A stretch of 64,000 bases of DNA from Patiria miniata (Eukaryota; Echinodermata; Asteroidea; Valvatida; Asterinidae). Location of the stretch: NCBI RefSeq assembly GCF_015706575.1, contig NW_024037075.1, forward strand, positions 10,477,746 through 10,541,745. Reading direction: 5' to 3'. Positions 36,301 to 48,300 of the stretch are shown here, piece after piece; the first letter of the stretch is position 1, and each line of letters starts with the position of its first letter. The position numbers and the translations under genes were made by a program. The notes under the pieces were generated by a model, which had not been told where the DNA came from, did not search any database, and saw only the letters and a list, made by a program, of their open reading frames with translations.

Positions 36301-39300
36301 GGTTTTGCCCTTCACCGACGTATAAACACTCTGTACCCAGTGTGTATTCGCATAAAATAATTATGCGCATATCAAAACTGCAACTGGACGGTTCTTCTTA
36401 ATATTTAATGAAACTGTTTCGTGTGGAATTTGAATAACTTTAAAAAAGCTTGAGCTCTTTGGTAATCAAATATTTTCTGTATTATATTCAGGTACCTGCA
36501 TGACATGACTTCGCATGAACTTTTAGAAATGGCAGCCGATTGTGCTTGGTTGTCTAGAAGGGCCAAGATTCAAGGTACGTGTATTAAGAAACTAACCATC
36601 GCAGTCACTAAATTGATTGGTCCAAAGGTATCAGCGACAAACACCTTAAATACACTTCTGAACGAGCACCATAGACCTAATGCAATGCCTACTACCAAGA
36701 CCATAAACTTGCGGAAGAACCAACATTTTGATCGTTACGTACATACATTTGAACATGAAGTTGTTTAGATTACATAAAAATGCGTAAAACAGGCTTGCGC
36801 TTTAACTCTCAACCAGGGTTTTTGGTTACCCTTTAAATTTGAGAAATATCCTTGACTTCAGGGTCAACTTGAAACAAGAGGCTCATTTATTTTATCCCTG
36901 TCTCTTGTGGGTTAAAGATTGTACATGTAGAAACACAGGCACAGCTCTGCTTGAAGTACATGTATTGAGAAGACAGACATTATCTGGATATACATGTAGT
37001 TTTAAATTTCACATCTGGTGAGCCAGCGTGACACGTAGTGAGTGTTTTAGGCCTGAGGCAGCAAACATTAAATGGTTCATAATGTTTAAATAATTGATAC
37101 ATTGTTTTTTGTTTTCCTTATTTTCTTGTCAGATTCGTGTCTTTGGAGAAGTGCCATATTGACAATTAACCTTGCTGAACAAGGAATCCACTTACTTCTA
37201 CATCTGGATAATCTTCTGTTAAAGGTTCCATTAAATGAATGTTACGCTAAAACATAGATTGGGCAATTAGCCAATCTTAATGGAGGTATTCAAAGAAAAT
37301 CATGTTGAAATGTCAATATTTTAAAATGCAGGTTTTTGCAAGTTCCCTGCATACAAATATATCTTCACGAACAAACGTTATTCAAGTATCCCTTTCAAGT
37401 GTAATTCTTTTTCATAGACTCTGTAGCTACAAAAAAAAAACCAAAACAATTCCTTTGAGTTTTCTTTTGAAGATGTTCCATGGGAGAGAAAGAAATTGAA
37501 GGATCTAGATAGAGGACAGATTTAAAAAGCATGTGATTCAGTAGATTAAAAGTTGTCTGATCTATTTTATTTGTTCGATGTGAAAGTCGCCTTCCTATAC
37601 TATATTTCTCATCACGGACAGTGGAAAATACTAATTTTCAAATACTATTTGAAACCATTATTTTGCCTGAATGTACGTTACGTATAGCACTGTGTATTTT
37701 TCATGAATTGATCCAATACATGAATAGGTATTCTCTAGTGTGGGTAACATTGTGATATGGTACCCCTCTGAAGGTGATGTATAAAACCGGTTAGTGGTTA
37801 GTGGGTCGACGATAATAGCCCTTGTATTCCGGCTCTGGCTTTATTATTGGCGACCAGACCCTCTATCTTCTAATTGCTCAGTAACAACGTTATTGTCTTG
37901 TTAAAAGGTTGGTTCATACTCTGTGAAGTTACGGCAATTCACTTTGTGAAGTTACGGCAATCATTAACGCCAGCGCTAAAAATTCTGGGGAAAAAAGAGT
38001 GAACCACATTTAACTCTGGGCAATTTTGAGTCAAATGGTTTCGATGTCAACATTTCAAAATTTGCTTTCACTTGAAGTATGAACCGATCGTCAGAGCTCA
38101 GCCCAGTCACTAAGGCGTGAATTCCTTAATGTGGATTCAAGTAAAAGACTTTAATTGTATACCATTCACGAAATGGACCCTGTAGTAAAATGTGCATGTT
38201 GATGTGTCCAAATAATTGCAGTGAGTATTAATTACACTTACCGTTTTAGTGATTGCATTTTAGTAATGTTTTTACATGCTGTTGTTTCTGAACACTCTTT
38301 GTAATAAAATTAGAGAAACATGAATTACATGTATGTTTAATTGTTTTGTTATCGTTTTCAGAAACATTTCTCCATAAATGCCCAGTAGGCTGCAGTAAGT
38401 TGGCCACCATGTTGCAGCAGCATGTCCATTAGGTTGTAGTAACGTGTCCACAAAGTTGCAGCAACGTGTCTTTAAAGTTGCAGAAACGTCCCATTTAGCT
38501 GCAATAACGTGCCCGCAAAGTTGCAGCAATGTCCTCATAAAGTTGCAGTAACGTCCCCATAAAGTTGCAGTAACGTGCCCATAAAGTTGCTTAAACGTGT
38601 CCAATACGTTGCTTTAACGTGTACAATAAGTTGCATCAACGTGTCCAGTAAGTTGCAGTGACGTCCCAAATTAGGTTGCAGTAACGTGCTAATCAAGTGG
38701 TAATCATGTCACCAAAAGGTTGTAGAAACGTGCGTAGAAGTTGCTGTTATGTGTCAATTTGGTCGCAAATAACGTTGCGTCAAGGTGGTAATCATGTGCA
38801 ATCACGACCAAAAAAAGTTGTGATGTATGTTGCGTTTACGTTGAGGAAACGTCATTGTAACGTTGCGTGATAACGTTGTAGCAACGCGCACGCGAGTCAA
38901 CATTTTTACGTTGCCGCAACGTCATTTTCCTCACGTGGCAACAACGAAAACCTGACCTTTTTGCAACGTTGTCACAACGTAAATGTGTTAGCTGGGTTTC
39001 CAGAAGTTCTTCTTGTCGTTCTGTTATTTCCTCAGGTTACTGGTGGGTGCTCCTAAAGCTCAGACCCCACAGCCTGATGTCGTCCAAGGGGGTGCTGTAT
39101 ACAAATGCCCCGTTGCACCCCTCAACAGCCCAGGAGACTGCGAACAGATACCCTTTGATTTAACAGGTAAGACCACTGTAAATATCTCTCCTTAAAGCCC
39201 CACCCCTGTAATCCAACCCCCTCCCCTCCAAAAACAAACACAAGCGCCATTTTTCCCTCCTCCTAAAAAGTATGCCTCCTCTACTCCATGCCCATCCCAA

Positions 39301-42300
39301 AGAGATGTATATCTTTCAAACTTTTGTACAATTCAGCCAAAACCGAAACAAGTTGACTTGAAAAACTGAGTAGGAAAAAAAAAGTAGGAATTCTCCCCTC
39401 TTTTTTTTTTTTTTTTTGGTCCCATGCCATTTCCTTTTCATCAAGAATTGTTTATTTTTGATACAGGCAGCTGAAAAAATACATATATATATTTATTTTA
39501 AAAAATGAGAGAAAACTGTGTATTTTAAAGAAGCGTATGTAAATATTAAATTCCTTTTTTTTTTTCAATGGAATTTAATTTTTGTTGGATTCGTTCCACT
39601 CTACATGTACATCTGGTTACACTGAAACCTTGCCACATATTTTCTTTTTATGGCAACTCAATGGAATTGAATTCCTATTTATAAATCTGAATTCCAGACA
39701 AGCAAATTGTGTGACCTTTGTTGACCTTGAGCTATATATTTCTTTTCTTCATTTGTCTTTTCCTCTTTTTCTTCGCCCTGACTCCACAATTGTCAAGTCC
39801 TTGTGTACACAAGCAGTTCTTTTATGGAAGAAAGCCATTCAATTCTTCGAACTAAATGGGTCATACATGTACAAAAAAAACAACACGCTCTTGGCGAGGT
39901 TGGTTCCCTGAAAAAACATTGGCGTTGGCTGTCGTTGCTAAAAACAGAATTATGAACTGTGATGAAATTGACTAACCGGTCCGTGCGTGGGTGAGATTGT
40001 GCTTGGTTGCGGTTGGAAATCTGTAGTCGTGGCTTTAAGTTGCTGCCATTTAAAAACAAAAAAAAATATTTTAGGATTTATTGTCTAATTACAAATGAGA
40101 AAATTTCCCTCATAAATATCCTGGGGGAATTTGGTGGTTTTGACAATGCAGGACATCGGGGAAAATCCCATCCCACATTTGATCAGTCTTATATAAATAT
40201 TGTTATAGCTATGCTGTAATGATGTGTACAAATAGACTATTAGGCAGGTAAATAACTTTTTAATATTAGAGTGAGGTTTTGTCCTTTTATGACATAATTT
40301 TATGCGTACTTGGCAGTGTCTGAATATTGTTCTCACAAGGTATTGAACTGAACAAATTGCTCATAAAATTACTTCAGAACATTTTTCTTCTTCTCACACT
40401 ACCATTTTACACCGCGGTTCTATGTGAACGTGGACAGATATATGTGAACACCTTGTAAAACTATTATAAATAAACAATCGGACCGTCATTTTTCCCAGTG
40501 GACAGCCCAAGTTGTAAGCACACTTAAACACGAACGTCAAGTTGAAGGGTGTCTGTTTGTTTGTAGGTCACACAGTCGATGCGAGGGGAGATCAAGTCGC
40601 TGACAAATCACACCAGTGGTTTGGCGCGTCGCTGAAAAGCGCCGGTCCAGATGGTCGCGTGGTGGTGAGTATGCTAAGCACAAAAATTTGCTTAGCACCA
40701 AAAAAGTCTGGCTTATAAAAGCAGGTTACCAGCCAAAACTCCATGTGATGTATATTGCTCGTGATTAGTATTAAGCTGTAGTTTGCTTAGCATGAAAACC
40801 ACTTGGAGTTCTGGCTGGTAACCTGCTTTTATAAGCCAGACTTTTTTTGTGCTTTAGAAGCAAATTTGTGTGCTTAGCAGCACCGTGAAATTGGGCCCAG
40901 TTGTCTTGAGGCTTGTACTCACGCAGTTTATAAACCCCCTGGGCCGAGTGCCGTCACTGAGAATCTGTTTTGTTATTGAAATTCAATGACAACGAAGGTT
41001 CAAAGTGTGTACTCATACGTATCACAGAGGAACACAGACGTCCTCAGTGAGTGCGCTTTTAATAAGCTGGGGTCTATGGGCTCTGTGCACAAGTACCCCC
41101 TCAACGGTAAGAATGGGAGAGTTGGGGGAGACCACGGGAAGAGACATTGGAACGCATTGCTGACGACGCCTGACGCTGACGCAAAGACGCTATATGGCTT
41201 TGTGCACGTTCAGAATAAAATTGGTCCTGCTGAGTTTGCGCTACACGAGCGCGAACTAGTACGTGCTTGTGGTGTGCTTCGTCCATTGGGCTCTTGAAAT
41301 TGGTACAAAAGCGCCCTCTCTTTTTAGCGCACAGAGGCCATAGAATAGTTTATAATTCTCCCTTTTTTCTCTCCTTTCTTTGCCATCAACTGGGATTATT
41401 AACCAATTTTGATTCCATTTTGAACCCCCCCCCCGACCTCATCTTTCTCCCCCCGCCCATCCCCTTCGATATCAACAACCTATACATCAGGCCTGCGCTC
41501 CCCGGTACACGTGGTTCTTCACAGCAGAAATGAAGGACGAAGAGAGGGAACCAGTGGGTCACTGCTACGTCAGCGAAAACAACTTTTCAGAGTTTGACGA
41601 GTATGCGCCCTGCAGGACAACCGATAGTAAGTACATGTATAGCCTTCATGTTTACCGATATTGGTTTTCCTTTGTATCAATTTAAGCAGTTCTGCCAGTT
41701 TCCTTTGGTTTTATACTCCCTGAATATTAAAAAGATCTATTTTCTAAAACTTTGAAGAAAAGAAAATTATGCAAAACAGCTTCTCAACTTCAGTGAAATG
41801 AAAGGTGTACTGTAAAACGCCGCTATAACGAATGCCGCTATAATGAACATTTGCCTTTGACGAACATCCCCTTTGTTTAAAAAAAAAATATTAAATTCTA
41901 TTTTAATGCACAATCACTATAACGGACAACCACGGAACGTTTTTTACAGACCCCATCATGTTCGTTACAGTGACGTTTTACTGTATGCAAAAGATGCCCG
42001 TTGTTTTCATCCAAGCGTTGAAATATTGTAATTTTAAATTTAAAACATTGCAAAATCACTATAAAATTGCTGATCATAATGGCTTTAAAAATCCATGAAG
42101 TTCTCACCGTCATCGTACTGCACTTTCGGGCCCTGTGGCTCAGCTGAACAAAAAGTTCTTTTTACCTGGTAAATGTTGTCGTCCCAATGGTCCTGAGCCT
42201 TACTTGTAATTTGTTTACATTTCCGTGAACTCACTGTTGAAATTCCCTTTAGAAATCCTCCATTATGCCTCCAACGAAAGCTGGAAGGTGTTTGCAAGTT

Positions 42301-45300
42301 GTGAAACACAGGGGAATGCGGTGTGATTCGTGTTAAGTCCAAAGGCTGAAGATTTCACAAGTTTTTCTAAGCAGAAAAGGGCCCTGTTAGGCATGTTTAC
42401 TGTCGTATAGTCTCATGATACCGTGTATGTAGATTTTGTTACAGGGAAGTTTAAACCCGGCCGGAAATTCACAGTTTGCGGTAATAAAAACAAGAAAATT
42501 GATACTAGAGGGTGTTCTTCTTGCCTCTTTTTCCCTGTTTAGTTGTAAATGTCACAGATCTGTCCGATGGTGTGTAGCATTGATGTAAGATCTGTTTTTA
42601 GCTGTTCACAATTTCAAATGGGAACAGCTCTTGTTTTCGTTTAAAAAATTCTTTTTCCTTTTTTTTTTTTTTTTTTTTTTTTTAAGCTGTTCCCAATTTC
42701 AATTGGGAACAGCTATTGTTTTCGTTATAAAAGTTTTTTTTTTCCCTTTTTTTTTGGACCTGCCAACTCTGCTGGTTCGCGTGAAAAATGTCTTCCAGCC
42801 CTAAATGACAACCCAATGATAAAATTTAGGGCTAGGTAACTCCAGCTACATATGTTTAGAAAACTTTAATCTTTTCAAACAAACACTAGCATAATGGAAC
42901 AGATAGTGCTTAGCTCTTAGAACTGGGACTTAATTCATCGCGACACAACCACGTTTTATGCAATTTCATGACATATTTATGTGACTATAAATTGTTTATA
43001 GACAGGGAAGTGTTATAAATGAAAATGTGTATGTCAAGGTCATGTGACCATTACTTCCGGGTTTTTACCAGAAGTGCAATTATGTAAGATAATAATTTCA
43101 ATTTTAAAAGTAAGAGATTTTTGAAAAAATATTTACATTATTTTCTACTATCCAAAAGACAATAAAAACAAATTGGGAACAGCTCTGTGGTTGTTCAGTT
43201 ACAACCACATCTAGTTTGTCTTGAAGTGCTGAACAGAAAGAGAAACCTATAACATATGACTTTTCTTATTTAAATACAAAGCAACTGAGAAAGAAACTGG
43301 ACACAAGGATTAAAAATATAAAAAAAATGGCCTCATGCAATGACTTGTTAGATACATCAGTTGCAAAGTGACAAAAAATGTTGAGCATGTACACAAAAAA
43401 ACGGGGGACAAAATGACAATATACCGAGCACATCCCTACAACTGTACAAATAATCTACACGTACTATCGTAATCATGTGCTGAAACCTTAAACCTGAAAT
43501 TTTCTTTCCGACACGGTCGTGATTAACGAGCTAATTTACCGTCAGGATTCTTACATCTCAAGTTTTGTTTTTTTCCCCCGTCTTTCTGTCCCTTGCGGTT
43601 ATTCACTTGTTCCTCTCACCACCCGTCTCCACGCATATTTCATCTGCGATTCTTACAATAAACGCAGCGCGCGCGGCACACTGGGAAGATTGACTGCGAG
43701 CGCTTTTGTTTATGTTTATGACCATCACGGGCATCCCGCCTGATTATCGAAACGTCCCGCGTATAAGCCGGTAATTACTTGATGAAACTGACATTGCCCG
43801 GTATCTGACAGTGATGCCCGCGGGGGGGTCGAGACCCGGCTTAATTGATTTTTTCAATTTACGGTGCAGCTAGCGAGACTATTTATGTACATGTGTACAT
43901 GTAGGAACAATACTATAAACCAACCTGCCTGTGTACGTGATCATGCTTGCCACAACAGGCAAGCTAGATAGAAATCAGTCCAAAATTTATTTGTCAAATT
44001 GTAACTTGGTTCCTGTGCGGCCTAGATCCTGGAGCTTACCCCCAAAATATATCCCCAATTTATTGATTTATTAAGTGCAGTATTAAAGTGGGTTTTAGAT
44101 GAGATAAAAATGCATTTCATTTGACGTACATGTAGTTGAGAGCTGACAAGAGAAGAGGCTAAACCGTGCGGTGCTTTCTACAGTAACAGACTAAAGCACG
44201 ACTTTTCCTCCATGAAATACGACTCTGAGGAACAGTGTGGCGCCTTGGAGACCAGCATTTCTTTCAACAGTTTTTCTTCCGGATCTGAGACTCTTCAGAA
44301 AAGGGAGAAAAAAAAGATGGTTTTGCAATTTAAGACTTTTAAATCACCAGACGACATTTTAGATCAATGTCGAAAGATGGAGTCTACTCATTTGCATCAT
44401 TTCTGTCCTGTTACAAAATTTCAGCATCTTTATCTTTCCAAGTCCTTTTTTTTGTTTTTTTAAAGTTACGTACTTACGTTAAGTCCTTCCCGTGATTGAG
44501 TTTAAAAAAAAGTTTAAATTTTATTTAAAAAAGATCAAAATTACTGCAGATAAATTCTCTGTGACGAATTTTGCAATTTTGATAGGCACGATCTTGAACT
44601 GAATTTGAAGAGGAACTGTTTAGAACATATTTTGAAATTTGTTAAAACTTTCAACAAAAATTTGAAACTGTTTTGCTAAAAAAATGGTAAAAAGTTGAGA
44701 AAAGTTTGTCAATTTCAGATGAAAAAAAATGAAAAATCTGCTTTGCAGTTTACTGTGCCTTGTAAATTTTTCAGTAAAATAGTTTTATGTTGGAGAAAAA
44801 AAACTATTTAAATCTGCACAGAAAGTTGCACAAGAGATTTAATAGGAAAAGATGTCAGATGGTCAGGTATTTTTTTCCAGTTTTGAAGGATCACTGTTTG
44901 TAACATTCAAGGTTTTCACTACCCTGGCGCAGATACTGAAAGAAAGGAAATGTGTTGCATGCTGTTTACATGCTCATCAATAATAATGTGATGTATAAAA
45001 CATTGTTGAGTGCCACTTCTAGCCGACACCCGGCTCTAGTGTGCTCCAAAACAAGTGGGCCACAGTGGTCATGTTTTCCCTGCGATAAAAATGCAAGCCA
45101 TCATGTAGCTATTTTAAGGAGAGAGTATAGTTTTCCCTGCACTGTGTTTTTTTTTCCCTTCTTTTTTCTTCTGTGGTTCGGGGAACCTGAATTCGAACTT
45201 CTTCATGAATGATTAAAATTGGAAAACAAGACACTTGGGTAGCTGTCAGGTGGGATAAAGTGTCCGGTTTGCGGTTAGCTGTGGCGGCTGTGGCTACCGG

Positions 45301-48300
45301 TGCGTGTGTGTGCATTGCATGCCAAACTTTGAATCGTATGCAGCAAAGTTTACTGCAGGTTTCTTTCTCCGTTGATGTGCAGAAAATTACATGCTTTCTT
45401 GGGATTGGGACAACCGTAAAACTTTATGTGGATTTTTCATAATAAAATTGATATCCTGAACTGACTGAGAATGCTGTCCATTTTTATTGCACATTTCTGA
45501 CCCTTTAGCCTTTGTATTAAATTGTATTACATTGTATTTATTGTCCCTGTATCCATAAAACTATTGAGAGCTGAGGCAGTTTGGGGCGGTATAAGGAGTA
45601 ATAGACAGGGCAGTACAATAAATGGATTAATCAACCATACCGTGACCATGAATGTGAGCAGCTGGACAAGGTAGAACAATATCTATGTTTCTGTTTTGGT
45701 TTCATGTTTTTTCCCCCTGAGAACTTTTTAAACACAGGATACAATGAATGCCATGCAAATAACAATATCAGTACACATCTTTACAACCCTAACTCCCCAG
45801 GCATTTTTGCTAGGATGTAACCTCAATCCTGCAAAATCCTCCAACTGCCTCCATGTAAAATTGCATCCAGCCTGAATGCTGCAAAATCCTCCTTTATTTC
45901 TTGAATGTGGTCCTTGGAGGGGTGACCACTGCCTCAATCTGGCAAAATCCTCCAGCAATCACTGTCAATATGTTGAGGCAGAGCCAGTGACATCCTTGAG
46001 CAGTGCGGAGGTTTCAAGTACCTAAATTTATGCACAGCTGAGCATAAAAAACACAAGGTCTGGCCCCGAGACCTTGACACAGTGCGTCCTCCATGCTCAG
46101 CCACACATTTTTGCCATATAGCCTCAATCCTGCAAAATCCTCCGTTTTGCAAAGATGATTTTGGAGGATTTGGAAGGTTAATAGGGTTAATCAACCATAC
46201 CGTGAACATGAACGTGACCAGCTCAATTAGGCAGAACAATATCTATGTTTCTGTTTTGGTTTCATGTTTTTTCTTTTTTTTTCCTGAGAACTTTTTTTAA
46301 CACAGGAGACAATGTATGCCATGCAAATACTAATATCCAATACACATTGTAAATTACTCATTTGACATCTTTGATTGATTTCAGTGAAAACTCCTCAAAC
46401 TAAAAACAGTTTTCAGCAGTGATTTAAACACATCACTGCACCAAGTTGACCTCTTTTGAATCTGCTGAAAGCTTTATTTTTACAAGAATTTGACGCCACT
46501 TGTTTTTCTACGTGTGTCTGCAAGTGCCCTGTGAAATCGACAAAGTGCCATGAACTGAATGCAAAATGAGGACAGAAATATGTTGTTTTATGAACGGTGT
46601 CCTTTTTTTTTTTTTTTTTTTGCATGAGCGTGTTTCTCATTATACATTCCAGGCATGATACGTGGAAAGTGCTCAAAAGTCGATCACTCCGAGCCGGAGT
46701 AATGAAAGCTTCCTCCTTACAAAGCCGCAGCCTTCATATTTACCTCAAGTAATAACGCTCCGCGTCAGCGCATTTCGTTTCCCTTCATTTCATGAATCGG
46801 ACTTGATATTATTAGTCTTTGCAAGCGGCAAACCATGTGTTTTGTGTCGGCACAGATCGGTTGAGGTCTTAAGAAGACCTTCTGTTCCCCCCCCCCCCCA
46901 TCTTCCTACCCCCAACTCCCAACGCATCACGGCGTATCCTTGACCGCTTGGCCGATCGAGTGTGCGTAGATGCTCGTTGGGCCGTTACTTCCTTGAGAAA
47001 ATACTCAAGGGAAGGGGGGGGGGGGGAGGATCATCTGCTCCCTCTCGTGCGTTGTTGTTTTTGTTTTTTTCCTCCTGTCTTTTCCTTAAAGGCCAATAAC
47101 GTCACGAGTGCATAGCCTGAAAAGGTCTTGCGTGAAATGCCATGTTTCTCGGATTCTGTAGACAATGTTCGTGAAGACTGCGCCGTAGCAGCAGGAATCT
47201 GTGGTACACATACCGGTACGTACATGCAAGAAACGAAAAAGAACTAACAATAAAATGTGAAGTTTGATTAGAACTGGTCAGTTGTTACGTTTCTTTAAAA
47301 AGAAAAAAAAAACTCCACTTTTTTTTACTAAGACTGAAATCTAATCATGGCTAGAAAATAACTGTTTTTTAACAAAATGAACATATTTTTGGTTTGCGAA
47401 TTACAAATACCTAACTTTAGACAGATCTAGACATATTTGTGGCCATTTAGGAAAATTATCATCACATATCTTTTGGGTACTTCAATAGAAAGAAATGTTC
47501 AGCCCAAAACCAACCACCCACCCCCCCACCCCCGCCAAAGAAAATAAATCAGTAATAAAATTCTACATTACAACATAAGGAATCAAATTTCGCCTGGAGT
47601 TGAAATTGTAGAAATAGCGGGCAAAGTCACCTTGACAGATAATGGAACATTGTATAAATAATGTCTGCATTTAGTCCTCCGAAAATCACAGATCATATTA
47701 TTCTAATAATTCTTCATGTTCATTGCCGCCGGGCGAATCCCTACTTCACAGCTAAAATTCAATTTGAGAGAAAGGGGGGATATTAAACTACAATTAAGTG
47801 CGGAGGGGAAAAAAATCTGGCCTCTTGCCTTTAAAGTTTCAGCGCAGCTAGTGGAGAGAAATATGAGTGATATCACTTTGCAATCGAAGCATGTAGCAGT
47901 CACCGGCAGAGTGATAGAGATGATGCGTAATTGGACACCTTCACCGGTACCCCGCCGGTGCCCCTCAGGGGATTGTCTCCTCATGTCCAGTTGCCAATCT
48001 CTTCCAAGATTGAAAAATTGCCGACGGGTCGTTGGCGAAAAAAGAAGAAAAAAAAAAGAAGAGGGGTATCACAGAATCAAGGTACATCAGGAATTGCAAA
48101 GTGTAGTTGATTCTCTCCTGCATGTACGGAGCTTTCGTCGGATCGTCGAGATCGGCAATTTCAGCGAGTGTCCTGTCACATCGGACACGAGTACCACATC
48201 GGATATTCGCCAGACTTCGAGCTGAAGCCTCGTCGGCCGCCGGAAGAGAACGCATCCTTGATGCGAGAGTGGCTGTCTCTGTGAAGTGTTTGACACCCTC

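Larger units (their letters stand above)
33107..38994 (+). mobile_element. 5888-bp DNA element, CAGCTAACACA termini, 7-bp target duplication
   Basis: Begins CAGCTAACACAT and ends ATGTGTTAGCTG. A perfect GGTTTCC lies on both flanks (33100-33106 and 38995-39001). Both ends continue into long arrays rich in ACGTTG (33120-33900 left, 38390-38985 right), inverted relative to each other. I see no DDE, THAP or other known transposase. The interior holds an NRF1-type promoter motif and a putative three-exon small gene. A 7-8 bp duplication with CA ends would fit P- or hAT-like elements, but nothing in the coding capacity confirms either, so I leave the class open. Confidence 0.85.
12325..39035 (+). 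other. Integrin intron 1, 26.7 kb
   Basis: GTAAGT donor, TTTCCTCAG acceptor. It holds hairpins, MITEs, SINE fragments, a 6.6 kb tandem duplication and a 5.9 kb element. Much of its length is recent insertion or duplication. Confidence 0.85.

Noticed and set aside
26524..38994. CRISPR-like or satellite array because of regular ACGTTG words
   Set aside because: Units are degenerate, spacing varies, and the arrays end exactly at transposon termini with a target duplication.
47716..48225. 169-codon open frame in intron 4
   Set aside because: No recognisable domain, low-complexity KKRKKK-type stretch, and an opposite-strand frame of similar length. Treated as chance.
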